Source of the DNA: Sphingomonadaceae bacterium
Lineage (GTDB): Bacteria > Pseudomonadota > Alphaproteobacteria > Sphingomonadales > Sphingomonadaceae
Direction: 5' to 3'
Assembly: GCA_947453945.1 (NCBI GenBank)
Contig: CANGJB010000011.1
Span: forward strand, 1-64,000
Length of the DNA: 64,000 bases
A program made the position numbers and the translations under genes. The number at the start of each line of letters is the position of its first letter. Within the stretch, counting starts at the first letter, position 1. The notes under the pieces were generated by a model, which worked only from the letters and a program-made list of their open reading frames with translations, was not told the DNA's origin and made no database searches. This document shows, piece by piece, positions 46,198-55,470 of this stretch.

Positions 46198-46788
46198 TCA
46201 GGGCTGAGGCGGCACAGCCAGCGGGGCGGCTGGCGGATTGCCGACGGGCGGTGGGGGCTGGGTCACGCCATCGCGCTCGCGCTTCAGCTTGGCCTCGTAT
46301 TCCTTCTCCAGAACCTCGACCCGGGCTTGTTCGGCCGCAGTGTCGGCGTCGATCGTCGTGAGGCGCTTGGCGCGCTCTTCTTCGATCAGCTTGCCAAACT
46401 GCACATCACTAGCCTGCTTCTTTTCCGAGTAGGCGCTGTTGATGAGCTGCGCCATGCATCCCGTGGCGCCGCCCGCGCCGACCGGCGAGCATGAATTCAC
46501 GCCAGTCGCGCCGACCGTCTCATAGGCTTTCACCCGCTGGGTCCATCCCTGATTAACAGAAGCATTGGGATTCTCGCGCAGCGGCTTGGGGATTCGGAAA
46601 CGTTCGGCTTCATCCTTGCGCGCGCAAACCGTGATCGATCCGTCGGACGAAGCCGGGCAGGGATCATCGCCATAGACGATGAGTTGGTTGATCTTCTCGG
46701 CCGGATTGTCCCGCTCCTGAGCCGAGGCCGCCAGCGGCGCTGCCAGCAGTGCGGCCAGGATAAAAGGAACGGTGAAATAACGCTTCAT
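46198..46788 (-). CDS. Secreted four-Cys protein of unknown function, Pro-rich C-terminus
   Basis: A 196-residue protein with a clear signal peptide ending in ASAQE; GGAG lies 8 bases before the ATG. The mature part begins with a segment in which two Cys frame a Ser/Asp-Gly-Ser-Ile-Thr-Val stretch (DPCPASSDGSITVCARKDEA), then ERFRIPKPLREN, then a second Cys pair (NSCSPVGAGGATGCMAQLIN), a charged helix at about residues 135-180 and a Pro-rich end. The same Cys arrangement occurs in the protein at 5405-5878. Function unknown. It is the last gene of the minus-strand run from proA and follows coq7 by 100 bases. Confidence 0.75.
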   Translation of the reverse strand: MKRYFTVPFILAALLAAPLAASAQERDNPAEKINQLIVYGDDPCPASSDGSITVCARKDEAERFRIPKPLRENPNASVNQGWTQRVKAYETVGATGVNSCSPVGAGGATGCMAQLINSAYSEKKQASDVQFGKLIEEERAKRLTTIDADTAAEQARVEVLEKEYEAKLKRERDGVTQPPPPVGNPPAAPLAVPPQP

Positions 46789-46888
46789 CGCGAGGGCTCC
46801 AGCTTGTATCGTGCCAGGTGATATAGGACCTGCGCGGCGTGAACGATAGCTGAAGCCCATGACTTGCGGTGGATCGAGCAGCCAGAGA

Positions 46889-47404
46889 TCAGAAGCGCTT
46901 GGAAACTGCGATCGCCACCCGGCAACCCATGCGGATCGCGTTGAAGAGGAAGGGATAAGCAGGGGCCCGCTCCGCTCCTGATGCAAGCGCCGTATCGCGA
47001 TGCTCGCGCTCGTCATCGCGGAATTCTTGGATCATGGCGGAAAGCTCGGGGTCATCGTCACCCAGTTCCTCAAGCTGCTCTGTATAATGCCGTTCGATCT
47101 CGGTCTCGATCGCCGCAGTGCAGGCCATGGCGGCTTCCGGGCCAATCAAGGCGGTGGCAGCGCCAAGCGCAAAACCGGCGGCGGACCAGAGCGGCTGCAG
47201 CACAGTTGGGCGCACGCCGCGCTCTACAAGCAAGGCGTCGAAGCGCTCGCGGTGCCCGGCTTCCTGCTGCGCCATTGCCGCTATCTCACCCGAGATGGGA
47301 GTTCGGTTGCCCATCACCGCCAGTTGTCCGGCGTAGATGCGTATCGCGCCAAACTCACCAGCCTGATTGACCCGCAGCATTGCCTCGCGCGTTTCGCCCA
47401 TCAT
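46889..47404 (-). CDS. coq7: Demethoxyubiquinone hydroxylase family protein (Coq7)
   Basis: Di-iron hydroxylase of ubiquinone synthesis that adds the C6 hydroxyl. The 171-residue product shows the iron ligands in the usual pattern: Glu in NQAGEFGAIRIYAGQ, Glu-x-x-His in AQQEAGHRERFD, Glu in AAIETEIERHYTEQ, and Glu-x-x-His in DDEREHRDTAL. The length fits bacterial Coq7. The ATG at 47404 overlaps the dsbB stop as ATGA, so the two are coupled. The frame is open upstream but only into dsbB. Confidence 0.94.
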   Translation of the reverse strand: MMGETREAMLRVNQAGEFGAIRIYAGQLAVMGNRTPISGEIAAMAQQEAGHRERFDALLVERGVRPTVLQPLWSAAGFALGAATALIGPEAAMACTAAIETEIERHYTEQLEELGDDDPELSAMIQEFRDDEREHRDTALASGAERAPAYPFLFNAIRMGCRVAIAVSKRF

Positions 47405-47880
47405 CCCATTCCCTTGCGACCACGGCCGAGGAGCACCAGGATCAGTGCCCCGCTGGCCATCGAAATCAAAAAGTTGAACCCGGCCAGACTGATCCCGAAC
47501 AGGGTCCAAGCTGGCGTATCGCATCGTATCAGCGGAGCGTTCATGATCGAAGCCAGCGGATCATCGCCAAGGCTGGTCGACGAACAGGCCGTCGGGCCCT
47601 GCCACCAACCGTACTCGACGCCAGCATGGAACGCACCGATCAAGCCGCTGACGGCGATCGCCACGGCAGCCAGCCGCACCAATGCCTCGCCAAGCCGGGT
47701 GCCGCGGGTGGCCAAGGCGGCCAACGCGCAACCAAGCGCCACAAAATGAGGATATCGCTGCCACCAGCACATCTCGCAGGGTGCGAGAGCAAAGCCATAC
47801 TGGGCAAAGTAGACGGCTGCGAGCAGGCTGCCTGGAACCGCTAGCGCGACGAGGTACGCCCTCTGAACTGGCATGATCAT
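47401..47880 (-). CDS. dsbB: Disulfide bond formation protein B family
   Basis: Membrane protein that reoxidises DsbA-like thiol oxidases and passes electrons to quinone. The 159-residue product has four hydrophobic helices, the first periplasmic Cys pair in APCEMCWWQRYPH and the second pair spread over GPTACSS and LIRCDTP, as in DsbB. The placement before coq7, a quinone-synthesis gene, fits its need for ubiquinone, though this may be chance. The start is chosen at 47880; an ATG two codons later is also possible. No DsbA gene is in the window. Confidence 0.88.
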   Translation of the reverse strand: MIMPVQRAYLVALAVPGSLLAAVYFAQYGFALAPCEMCWWQRYPHFVALGCALAALATRGTRLGEALVRLAAVAIAVSGLIGAFHAGVEYGWWQGPTACSSTSLGDDPLASIMNAPLIRCDTPAWTLFGISLAGFNFLISMASGALILVLLGRGRKGMG

Positions 47881-47896
47881 CAGTTTTGCCACAGTC

Positions 47897-49237
47897 TTAG
47901 CGCTTGCGTACCGCCAGTGCCTGGGGCGCGGTCCGTCCCAGCGTTTGCAGTGCGTAGTAGAGCTGAAAATCATCGATCCCCTTGGCCTTCAGCTCCTCGG
48001 GGGTCATCTTGAAACGCGGATCCTGTACCTTGTCGCGCTCAAGATCCTTATCATCCTTGATCTCGTTCACGAGGTGGCCGCGCAAGTCGCTCTCACGATA
48101 GAAGCGCTGAGCACGCTTCCTCAGATCGGGATCGGAGATCTGAGGAACGGCGATATCGGGATCGATCCCGCCTTCCTGCACCGAACGGCCGGAGGGCGTG
48201 TAGTACCGCGCCGTGGTAAGTTTGAGCGCCGTATCGCGCGTGAGCGGCATCAGTGTCTGCACACTGCCCTTGCCGAAGCTGCGCTGCCCCATAAGCACCG
48301 CGCGGTGCTGATCCTGAAGCGCGCCAGCGACGATTTCCGAAGCGGACGCCGAGCCTTCGTTGATGAGAACCGCCATGGGAATGCCCTTGGCAATATCCCC
48401 GGGGGTCATCGATTCGGCATTGTAGGTCTCATTATCTCGCGGATAGCGACCACGCTGTGACACGATCACGCCGTGATCCAGGAAGAGATCGGAAAGCGCC
48501 ACCGCCTGATCAAGGAGACCGCCCGGATTGCCGCGCAGATCCAGCACCAGTCCGGTAACCCTGCCGCCCGTCTTGATCTTGATCTGCTTGAACGCATCAA
48601 GCACTTCGCTGCCGACATTGGCGCTAAAGCTGGAAACCGAGATCACACCGACGTTGCCCTCGACCTTCCAATCGACAGGCTTGAGTTCAATGATCTGCCG
48701 GGTGATCTTGACGTCAATTGGCTCATCGCGGCCGGTGCGGAACAAGGTGAGACCGATGGTCGTGCCGGGAGGTCCGCGCATCTGGTCGACCGCCTCATCA
48801 AGCGTGCCGCCGTAGATCAGCTTGCCGTTGATGTGCGTGATGAAGTCACCCGCCTTGACGCCGGCGGCATCGGCGGGGCTGCCTTTGGTAGGAGCGATCA
48901 CCTTCACGGCGCCGTCATCCATAGTGACCGAAAGTCCCAGCCCACCATAAGAACCATCGGTCTGCGTGCGCAGGTTCTCAAAATCGCGGGCATCAAGATA
49001 GGAACTGTGGGGATCAAGTGCGGCGAGCATGCCGTTGATCGCCCCCTTGATAAGTTTGTCGTCGTCGACCGGCTCGACATAGCTCGTCTTGATGCGCTCA
49101 TAGACGGCCATGAGCCTGGTGAACTCGGGGCCGGAGCGGGAATCGACGGCGGCAAGCCCGGCGGTGGTCACCGGGATGAGCGCGACCGCGCTGACAAGCG
49201 CAGCGGCGCGGAGCAGGGGAGCGAACTTGAACGCCAT
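47897..49237 (-). CDS. ctpA: S41-family C-terminal processing peptidase
   Basis: A periplasmic tail-specific protease of 446 residues with a signal peptide (about residues 1-28). A PDZ domain lies near residues 75-155 (GLGLSVTMDDGAVKVIAPTK and AGVKAGDFITHINGK). The catalytic part follows with VLDLRGNPGGLLDQAV and the Ser-Lys dyad region INEGSASASEIVAGAL and GQRSFGKGSVQ. Such enzymes trim or degrade envelope proteins, including murein hydrolases or their regulators. It lies directly after an EnvC-like gene in the same run, an order that is common in proteobacteria and suits that role. Confidence 0.94.
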   Translation of the reverse strand: MAFKFAPLLRAAALVSAVALIPVTTAGLAAVDSRSGPEFTRLMAVYERIKTSYVEPVDDDKLIKGAINGMLAALDPHSSYLDARDFENLRTQTDGSYGGLGLSVTMDDGAVKVIAPTKGSPADAAGVKAGDFITHINGKLIYGGTLDEAVDQMRGPPGTTIGLTLFRTGRDEPIDVKITRQIIELKPVDWKVEGNVGVISVSSFSANVGSEVLDAFKQIKIKTGGRVTGLVLDLRGNPGGLLDQAVALSDLFLDHGVIVSQRGRYPRDNETYNAESMTPGDIAKGIPMAVLINEGSASASEIVAGALQDQHRAVLMGQRSFGKGSVQTLMPLTRDTALKLTTARYYTPSGRSVQEGGIDPDIAVPQISDPDLRKRAQRFYRESDLRGHLVNEIKDDKDLERDKVQDPRFKMTPEELKAKGIDDFQLYYALQTLGRTAPQALAVRKR

Positions 49238-49333
49238 GATCGTCTTTCGACAGAGAGTGCAAAGCCTTGGAGCTGCTTCTATAGGGCCGGGGCGATTAAC
49301 GCCAGATGGGCACGCGCCGTGCAAAAAGGGCAA

Positions 49334-50554
49334 TCACCGCCCAATAAGCGCGAGCGGATTGACCGGCAGTCCGTCTTTGCGAAGCTCGATTGTTACTGTG
49401 GGCCTACCCGGCCCGGCAAGGCCAAGCGGAGAACCCTGAACAACCCGCGCCGCCACGGCAACGTCGAGCCGGCCCAGATTGGTGATCAGCGACGTCCAGC
49501 CGCCATCGTGGTCGATAATGACAATGCGCCCATACCCGCGGTAGTCCCCGGCGAAGACGACTCTTCCCGCGGCCGGGGCAACAACCTGAGCGCCAGCGGC
49601 AGGAGCCAGCGTCACTCCGGCCGAACGAGTGCCTTCCGCCGCATCACCGAACCCGGCCAGGATCCGGCCGCTCACAGGCATGATCCAGGAAAGTCCGGCA
49701 GTCGCCCCCTGATTCGGCCTGCCTTGGTCAATGACCAGCATCGAACCGGGCCGGTCCGGACGAGGAACTGGTCCGGGCAAAGCCGCAAGCTGGCTGCGCA
49801 GCGATCCATCCGCGCGAAGTCGCTCCATCAGCGCGGTGATGTCCCGTGTCTCCTCGGCCAGCGCCAGTGCGCGATCCGCTTCGCGACTGGCTATGCCCTG
49901 GGCACTGCGCGAAGCGATGCGTTGGCGGCTTTCCAACGCTGCCAGTTGTTGTCGCCTACCCGTCAGCGCGTCTTCGCTCGTCCTGAGTTGCTTGGCCACC
50001 TGGCGTGCCTTTGCTTGCAACTGGCGCCCCCGCACGATCTCTGAACGCAAACCGGCAGTGCGGCGCTGGACTTCAGGCAGCATGGTTTCCAATACAGCGC
50101 GCAGATAAACCGTCTCGCGTAGCGTGTCCGCGCGCATCAGGCTGAACACGAGCGGGCGTCGCGACATCAACTGCAGAGCCGCCGTCAGCCGCACCACAGG
50201 CTCCTGCCGAGCGGCTATGCGCAGCCGGAGCGCCGCGCGCTGCCGGTCGATTACCTGAATACTCGCCTGTGCGAGTGCAATCTCTGCTTCGGATTGCTGG
50301 ATCCGCGCTGCAACGGCCGCCGCCTCGCTGGCGGTGCGATCGGCCGCTGCCGTCGCGCGCTGTGCAGCTGCCTCGAGATCGTCGCCGCGCTTGCGGGCCT
50401 CTGTCAGCGCCTGCGTCGCCGCACGCAATGCAGCACCTGCCTGGTCTGCGCTTTCGAACGGGGCATCCTGCGCAAGCCCCTGCAGACCAGCGAGGCAAGC
50501 AAGTGCCAGCGTGACAAGGATCAGAGCCTTGCGTGACGTCATGACGCTAGCCAT
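49334..50554 (-). CDS. EnvC-like murein hydrolase activator (M23 domain)
   Basis: A 406-residue exported protein. A signal peptide (about residues 8-29) precedes a long coiled-coil region rich in Ala, Arg and Gln (about 35-250), and a C-terminal LytM/M23 domain (about 290-400). In the LytM domain the usual zinc residues look degraded: the first position reads AGFGDAAEGTRSAGVTLAPA, without the His-x3-Asp seen in active peptidases. This is what is known from EnvC, which activates amidases instead of cutting. It should help split the septal wall at division. The start overlaps the rlmH stop by 8 bases; an ATG at 50542 is an alternative. Confidence 0.88.
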   Translation of the reverse strand: MASVMTSRKALILVTLALACLAGLQGLAQDAPFESADQAGAALRAATQALTEARKRGDDLEAAAQRATAAADRTASEAAAVAARIQQSEAEIALAQASIQVIDRQRAALRLRIAARQEPVVRLTAALQLMSRRPLVFSLMRADTLRETVYLRAVLETMLPEVQRRTAGLRSEIVRGRQLQAKARQVAKQLRTSEDALTGRRQQLAALESRQRIASRSAQGIASREADRALALAEETRDITALMERLRADGSLRSQLAALPGPVPRPDRPGSMLVIDQGRPNQGATAGLSWIMPVSGRILAGFGDAAEGTRSAGVTLAPAAGAQVVAPAAGRVVFAGDYRGYGRIVIIDHDGGWTSLITNLGRLDVAVAARVVQGSPLGLAGPGRPTVTIELRKDGLPVNPLALIGR

Positions 50555-50972
50555 CGCGGTGATAAGGATGGCCGGCTAGAATGCTTGTCGCGCGCCAGAG
50601 CTGCTCGGCGAGCATTGCCCGGGCCAGCATGTGTGGCCAAGTGGCTGCACCGAAAGCAAACAGCAAGTCGACACCGCCACGCAGAGCAGCATCGTGCCCG
50701 TCCGCCGCACCAATGAGAAATCGCGTTTCCCGCACCCCGTCGTCGCGCCAGCGGCCAAGCAATGCAGCAAAAGCCGTCGATCCCAACTGCTCGCCACGCT
50801 CGTCCAGCGCCACGGTTCGGACTGGCGTGCCCGCTGGCGGAGGAATCGCTCCGCCACGGTCAGGCAGTTCGGTCACCTTGAAACCCCAGGTAATCCGCTT
50901 GGCATAGCGATCAACGAGCTCAGCTTCCGGGGAGCGGCCAATCTTTCCGCGAGCGATGACATGCAGCAGCAT
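50547..50972 (-). CDS. rlmH: 23S rRNA (pseudouridine-1915-N3)-methyltransferase RlmH
   Basis: SPOUT-type methyltransferase that modifies pseudouridine 1915 of 23S rRNA. The 141-residue product starts MLLHVIARGKIGRSPEAELV, has the SAM-binding knot part RFLIGAADGHDAALRGG and the C-terminal MLARAMLAEQLWRATSILAG followed by HPYHRD, which are the family hallmarks. The normal length is about 155. It lies between rsfS and the EnvC-like gene, the usual order in alphaproteobacteria. Confidence 0.95.
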   Translation of the reverse strand: MLLHVIARGKIGRSPEAELVDRYAKRITWGFKVTELPDRGGAIPPPAGTPVRTVALDERGEQLGSTAFAALLGRWRDDGVRETRFLIGAADGHDAALRGGVDLLFAFGAATWPHMLARAMLAEQLWRATSILAGHPYHRDG

Positions 50973-51046
50973 GGTCCCGCTCTAGCCCAGAACGACGGCG
51001 CAATGAATCCCTGCATTGCCGGAGCTGTGGAGCAATAGGGCTGGGC

Positions 51047-51454
51047 TCAAGCTGCGCCCTGGTCTCCGAAAGCCCACATCCGTTCGAGATTGTAGAAACT
51101 GCGCACTTCCGGACGGAACAGGTGGACGACGATATCGCCCGCATCGATCAAGACCCAGTCCGCTGCCGGCAGTCCCTCGATCCGGACGTGACCAAACCCG
51201 CCTTGCTTGATTCTTTCGGCGAGCTTCTGCGCCATGGCCGCAACCTGCCGCGTCGAGCGGCCGGAGGCGATCACCATGTGATCGGCCACCGAACTCTTGC
51301 CCTCAAGCGGAATCGTGACCACTTCTTGCGCCTGATCGTCGTCGAGCGAGCGCAATACCAGCTCCAGAAGCGAGCCGGCCGCCGCCTGAAGCGGCGTAGA
51401 AGCAGAATTTGGGGTGGTGCCGGTATCGACCGGCAAGGGCTGTACGCTTGTCAT
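51047..51454 (-). CDS. rsfS: Ribosome silencing factor RsfS
   Basis: Binds ribosomal protein L14 and blocks subunit joining in slow growth. The 135-residue product has the family core LLELVLRSLDDDQAQEVVTI, then SVADHMVIASGRSTRQVAAM and the C-terminal DWVLIDAGDIVVHLFRPEVR with FYNLERMW. The N-terminal 20 residues are variable. The ATG at 51454 lacks a strong ribosome site; a TTG at 51520 is also in frame. It follows nadD by about 100 bases in the same run. Confidence 0.93.
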   Translation of the reverse strand: MTSVQPLPVDTGTTPNSASTPLQAAAGSLLELVLRSLDDDQAQEVVTIPLEGKSSVADHMVIASGRSTRQVAAMAQKLAERIKQGGFGHVRIEGLPAADWVLIDAGDIVVHLFRPEVRSFYNLERMWAFGDQGAA

Positions 51455-51557
51455 AAGTGTGTAGATGGTCTCCGTTATTGACGGTTCAATGGCACCGATT
51501 TCAAAGTCGCCGGCCGCCAAGTCCCAGCAAATATCAAGGTTGGGGGCAGCGCATTGT

Positions 51558-52250
51558 TCAATGCGGAGTTGCCTTTGATGCTACCGCAATGCGACGGTGG
51601 GTCAGCATGTCACGCTGATGGACATGTTCGAAATGACGATACCAATGCGGATCGGCAGCGCGAATGGCTGTGGCCGATCGAGCATCGGGATCAAAACGCA
51701 AGATGACCAGCGCCGGGGCGCTCCGCTTCGCGCCGTGCAAATTCTGACCGTGCCGCCGGCGCCAGCGGCGTAGCCAAGCCATGGCGGGGCTCGCCATTGC
51801 GGGTGTTTCATACCCCGGCCGGACGATAACAGCAATCGGCATCTCGCGAGCGATCCGGCGCCAGGCACGCCAGCGGTGGAATTGCGCCAGATTGTCCATA
51901 CCCATCAGCCACACAAACCTGCGCCGGGGGTACCGCTGCTTCAGTTTGCGCAGCGTGTGCACAGTATAGCGGGTACCAAGCTCCGCCTCGATTGCCGTGA
52001 CGCGGATTGGCGCGCCGCGCGCGATCTTGCGCGCCGACGCGAACCTCGCGGACAAGGGGGCCATGCCGGCAGCCGGCTTGAGCACGTTGCCCGGTGAGAC
52101 CAGCCACCACACTTCATCAAGCTTGAGGGCATCGCGTGCGAAAAGGCTGATCCGGCGATGCGCCCCATGCGCCGGATTGAAACTTCCTCCAAGCAGGCCT
52201 GTCAGGACGGGTTTCAGGGGCGAATCTGCCCAGAACCGAGCACCAACCAC
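51558..52250 (-). CDS. nadD: Nicotinate-nucleotide adenylyltransferase
   Basis: Makes nicotinate adenine dinucleotide from NaMN and ATP in NAD synthesis. The 230-residue product has the nucleotidyl-transferase motif [20 protein letters not shown] (the H-x-G-H class motif reads His-Gly-Ala-His), the middle [20 protein letters not shown], and a C-terminal part in which the family pattern Ser-x-Thr-x-Ile-Arg reads SATAIRA. The only good start is the GTG at 52250, which overlaps the end of proA by 37 bases. Confidence 0.92.
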   Translation of the reverse strand: MVGARFWADSPLKPVLTGLLGGSFNPAHGAHRRISLFARDALKLDEVWWLVSPGNVLKPAAGMAPLSARFASARKIARGAPIRVTAIEAELGTRYTVHTLRKLKQRYPRRRFVWLMGMDNLAQFHRWRAWRRIAREMPIAVIVRPGYETPAMASPAMAWLRRWRRRHGQNLHGAKRSAPALVILRFDPDARSATAIRAADPHWYRHFEHVHQRDMLTHRRIAVASKATPH

Positions 52251-53524
52251 TTGTAGGTGGTGAGCCCTTCGAGGGCGACTGGCCCACGGGCATGCAGTCG
52301 CCCAGTCGCGATGCCGATCTCTGCGCCTAAACCAAATTCGCCACCATCGGCAAATTGGCTAGAGGCGTTGTGCATCACGATGGCGCTGTCGACTTCAGAC
52401 AGGAATCGGGCAGCAGCGTCAGAATCATGTGTCACGATGGCATCAGTGTGGCCCGAGGCATGGCGGGCAATATGGGCCAACGCGCCATCAAGTCCGTCAA
52501 CCACAGCAACCGAAAGCACGGCATCGAGGTACTCGGTGTCCCAGTCGGCAGCGTCAGCGGGCGTGATTCTAGGGTCGATTGCACAGGCCCGGGCATCGCC
52601 GCGCAGTTCGCAGCCGGCCTCGAGCAGGGGTACGACGAGCCCGTGCGGGTCAGGGAACACCGCATCAACCAGAAGCGTTTCCATCGACCCGCAGATACCG
52701 GTGCGGCGCATCTTGGCGTTGAGGGCAATCTCGCGCGCCATGGCGGGATCGGCGGCACGATCGATGTAAGTATGATTGATTCCATCGAGATGCGCGAGCA
52801 CCGGCACGCGTGCATCTGCCTGCACCCTCGCGACAAGGCTCTTGCCGCCGCGCGGTACGATCATGTCGATGAGGCCGCCAGCTGCGAGCATGGCGCCTAC
52901 TGCCGCGCGGTCCTGGGTGGGCACAAGTTGTACCACCTCTGCAGGCACCCCGCCCTCGACCAGCCCTTCGACAAGTGCGGTGTGGATTGCCCGGTTTGAA
53001 CGCGTCGCCTCGCTGCCGCCCCGCAGCAGGGCCGCATTGCCCGACCGCACGCAAAGCGCCGCCGCATCGGCTGTCACATTCGGACGGCTCTCGTAGATGA
53101 TACCGATGAGGCCGATGGGCACGCGCACGCGGCGTAGCAGCAACCCGTTGGGGCGCCGGGCTTCGTCCATCACCTTACCGACGGGATCGTCTAGTGCGGC
53201 AACCTGCTCGACTGCCGCTGCCATCGCCTCGATTCGAGGCGGATCGAGGCGCAACCTGTCGACCATCGCCGCTGACAGACCGGCAGCCATGCCATCCGCA
53301 ACATCGCAGGCGTTTGCCTCCAGAATAGCCGGCGCTGCACGCCGCAGCGCCGCAGCGCCAAGGCCAAGAGCCTTGGCGCGCTGAGCCGAAGACAGGGTGG
53401 CCAGCGCGCGCTGGGCCGCACGGCCACTGCGCGCGAGGCTTTCAACGAGGGCGGAAGCATCCACAACCAAGCCGCCTTCGGCAACCTGGCCCGTGGCGGG
53501 CGCGGGAGAAACAAGCGCGTTCAT
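52214..53524 (-). CDS. proA: Glutamate-5-semialdehyde dehydrogenase (gamma-glutamyl phosphate reductase)
   Basis: Second step of proline synthesis: reduces gamma-glutamyl phosphate with NADPH. The 436-residue product has [20 protein letters not shown] and [15 protein letters not shown] of the cofactor site, the catalytic Cys278 in [15 protein letters not shown], and the C-terminal [20 protein letters not shown], all standard. proB, which often lies upstream, is not in the window. It opens a long minus-strand run through nadD, rsfS and rlmH to coq7. Confidence 0.97.
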   Translation of the reverse strand: MNALVSPAPATGQVAEGGLVVDASALVESLARSGRAAQRALATLSSAQRAKALGLGAAALRRAAPAILEANACDVADGMAAGLSAAMVDRLRLDPPRIEAMAAAVEQVAALDDPVGKVMDEARRPNGLLLRRVRVPIGLIGIIYESRPNVTADAAALCVRSGNAALLRGGSEATRSNRAIHTALVEGLVEGGVPAEVVQLVPTQDRAAVGAMLAAGGLIDMIVPRGGKSLVARVQADARVPVLAHLDGINHTYIDRAADPAMAREIALNAKMRRTGICGSMETLLVDAVFPDPHGLVVPLLEAGCELRGDARACAIDPRITPADAADWDTEYLDAVLSVAVVDGLDGALAHIARHASGHTDAIVTHDSDAAARFLSEVDSAIVMHNASSQFADGGEFGLGAEIGIATGRLHARGPVALEGLTTYKWLVLGSGQIRP

Positions 53525-53826
53525 GCGGCGCCCTTACCATCCTGCGGCCTGACTGTCAGCCGGAATGGCGCTTTGCACGCTCGCGTCCAGCGAGTCGGCG
53601 AAGCGAAGCGCCAGCAGTCGCAAAGGAGGCGGCTAGAAACGGTAAAACACGATGTGTGAACGACACTCTGAACGGTTCGTCGCCAGACTCGCACGACTCA
53701 TCCTGCACCATACCCTGCGGATTCGACCGCAAGGAAGGGTGTGACTAAGCGGCTCCGTCGCGCGAAGCCAAAGGGCCGCGCATCGGGACGGGGGTCGCTA
53801 TCCTGCCAGTACAAACTCGGTCCAAG
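53525..53826. other. Intergenic region between divergent proA and the M23 peptidase gene
   Basis: These 302 bases hold the promoters of the proA run and of the M23-bactofilin pair. I see no gene, no terminator and no clear promoter box. Two GANTC sites (GACTC near 53696 and GATTC near 53721), the target of the cell-cycle methylase CcrM in alphaproteobacteria, lie 26 bases apart; this may be chance. Confidence 0.4.
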
Positions 53827-55023
53827 GTGGTTTCACCCGAAGATGGCGGCCGTCCGTCGTCTCGCTGGCACACGCTTGTGGAGCGCGTTCGCAGTTGGTT
53901 CCCCGATCGCGAATTCTTCATGCGTTCAAACGGCCATGTGCGCTTCATGCGCATATCTGCCCAATTTCAGATACGCATTGCCGGAGCGATTGCGGCAGCA
54001 CTGCTGCTGTGGGTCCTGATGATGGGATGGATGGTGGCTAGCCAGGCCATTGCAGCCTATCACCAAGTCTCTCTGCTTGAACGCGAAGCGGCCGTCGCCA
54101 CAGCCGAAAGCCGCGTGGCAAAGTATCGGTCTGGCCTGGGCGCCGTAGCCGGCGATCTCGCCAAACGACAGGAATTCATTGAAAAGAGTGTTCAGGGCGC
54201 AATCGGGCCGCTGCCTCAATCCCTGCCCTCGGGAACAGTTTCGAACAGCACCGAAGAAGCCGCCAAGACAGTCCGCAAGATCTCCATGGTCCTGCCCGAG
54301 GCGGCCGGACTCGCACGGATCGAACAGCGCCAACTCGCGTTTATCGAGGCGCTGACCCGCTACGCCGACGCACGTTCGATCCGCGCGGAAACGGCTATGC
54401 GCCGACTTGGCCTCAATCCGGGCATGGTTGCAGCGTCGGACAGAGGCGCAATGGGTGGTCCGCTGATTCCCATGTCCACCGGGCCTGGCAACACGCTGGA
54501 CCCGCGCTTTGCCAGGTTTGGCGCCAGCCTCGCACGGATGAGCGCGATGGAACACGCCTTGGTGCGCATCCCCAACACACTGCCCGCCAACCTTGACTAT
54601 ATCTCGAGCGGGTTTGGCTACCGAGTCGATCCCTTTACCGGCGGCGGCGCCTTCCACGCAGGACTCGATTTTCGCGGACCGATCGGCGCGCCGATCCTAT
54701 CTGCGGCTGCTGGCACAGTGAGCTTCACCGGCACCAAGCAGGGTTACGGCAACTGTGTCGAGATCAGCCATGGCAACGGCTTGCTAACCAGATACGCCCA
54801 CATGTCACGAATCACCGTTCGGGCCGGCGAATCGGTCGGCCCGGGGCGGGTGATCGGCGGGATTGGGAGTACTGGCCGCTCAACAGGCCCCCATTTGCAC
54901 TTTGAGGTTCGGATAGCAGACCGTCCGGTCGATCCGCGCCCGTTTCTGGAGGCGATGCCACATGTTTTCCAAGAAGCCGACACCGGGAGCGGACTTCACC
55001 GCTCGGCAGGCAGCGCAGGGTAA
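53827..55023 (+). CDS. M23-family metallopeptidase, membrane-anchored
   Basis: A 398-residue LytM-type endopeptidase that should cut peptidoglycan cross-links. A cytoplasmic N-terminus with WFPDREFFMRSNGHVRFMRI is followed by one membrane helix (about residues 55-77) and a coiled-coil stretch. The M23 domain covers about residues 260-380, with all zinc residues: His-x3-Asp in FHAGLDFRGP, His in RYAHMS and His-x-His in PHLHFEVR. It is thus a candidate active enzyme, unlike the EnvC-like protein in this window. The start is uncertain (GTG at 53827). The bactofilin gene overlaps its end by 62 bases, a known pairing for cell-shape control. Confidence 0.9.
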   Translation: MVSPEDGGRPSSRWHTLVERVRSWFPDREFFMRSNGHVRFMRISAQFQIRIAGAIAAALLLWVLMMGWMVASQAIAAYHQVSLLEREAAVATAESRVAKYRSGLGAVAGDLAKRQEFIEKSVQGAIGPLPQSLPSGTVSNSTEEAAKTVRKISMVLPEAAGLARIEQRQLAFIEALTRYADARSIRAETAMRRLGLNPGMVAASDRGAMGGPLIPMSTGPGNTLDPRFARFGASLARMSAMEHALVRIPNTLPANLDYISSGFGYRVDPFTGGGAFHAGLDFRGPIGAPILSAAAGTVSFTGTKQGYGNCVEISHGNGLLTRYAHMSRITVRAGESVGPGRVIGGIGSTGRSTGPHLHFEVRIADRPVDPRPFLEAMPHVFQEADTGSGLHRSAGSAG

Positions 55024-55384
55024 CACCATGGCTCAGCCATCTTTCTCCGTCTTGGGCGCCGATCTTGCCGTAAAAGGTGATATCACCGCCAGCGCCGAGC
55101 TGCATATCGACGGACAAATCGAAGGTGACATTACGTGTGCCGGCATAGTGCAAGGCGAAACAAGCCTGATCACCGGCGGCATTCGCGCGCAGACCGCGAG
55201 GCTTGCCGGGACGGTTCGCGGCGGGATCGAGGTGAACCAGCTTGTGGTCCTCAAGTCCGCGCGTATCCACGGTGATGTGAAGTACGACGTGCTCACCATG
55301 GAGCAGGGCGCCCAGATCGATGGAAAGCTAAGCCATGGTGTTGCCGCGATTGACGCTGAAACGTCGCTCACTTTGGTCAGCTAG
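54962..55384 (+). CDS. Bactofilin family cytoskeletal protein
   Basis: A 140-residue polymer-forming protein (DUF583). After a short flexible N-terminus (about 25 residues) the sequence is a right-handed beta-helix built of short strands with Gly turns (KGDITASAELHIDGQIEGDI, then GIRAQTARLAGTVRGGIEVN). Bactofilins form filaments without nucleotide and place wall enzymes at defined sites. The ATG at 54962 is preceded by GGAGG at a 9-base distance, inside the M23 gene; a second ATG at 55028 begins at the beta domain. The overlap implies coupled expression with the peptidase. Confidence 0.92.
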   Translation: MFSKKPTPGADFTARQAAQGNTMAQPSFSVLGADLAVKGDITASAELHIDGQIEGDITCAGIVQGETSLITGGIRAQTARLAGTVRGGIEVNQLVVLKSARIHGDVKYDVLTMEQGAQIDGKLSHGVAAIDAETSLTLVS

Positions 55385-55386
55385 AA

Positions 55387-55412
55387 AAAGCCCCCTCCTG
55401 GTGAGGAGGGGG
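55387..55412 (-). terminator. Intrinsic terminator after trcR
   Basis: A perfect 9-base stem CCCCCTCCT/AGGAGGGGG with a 4-base loop (55391-55412) is followed on the minus strand by CTTTTT. It lies 58 bases after the trcR stop. On the plus strand there is no T-run, but the hairpin may also hinder readthrough from the bactofilin gene. Confidence 0.82.
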
Positions 55413-55470
55413 TCTCGTATGACCGCTGTTTCAGCAACGATATGATCAGAGCGCGGCTGAGGCCAAGGGC

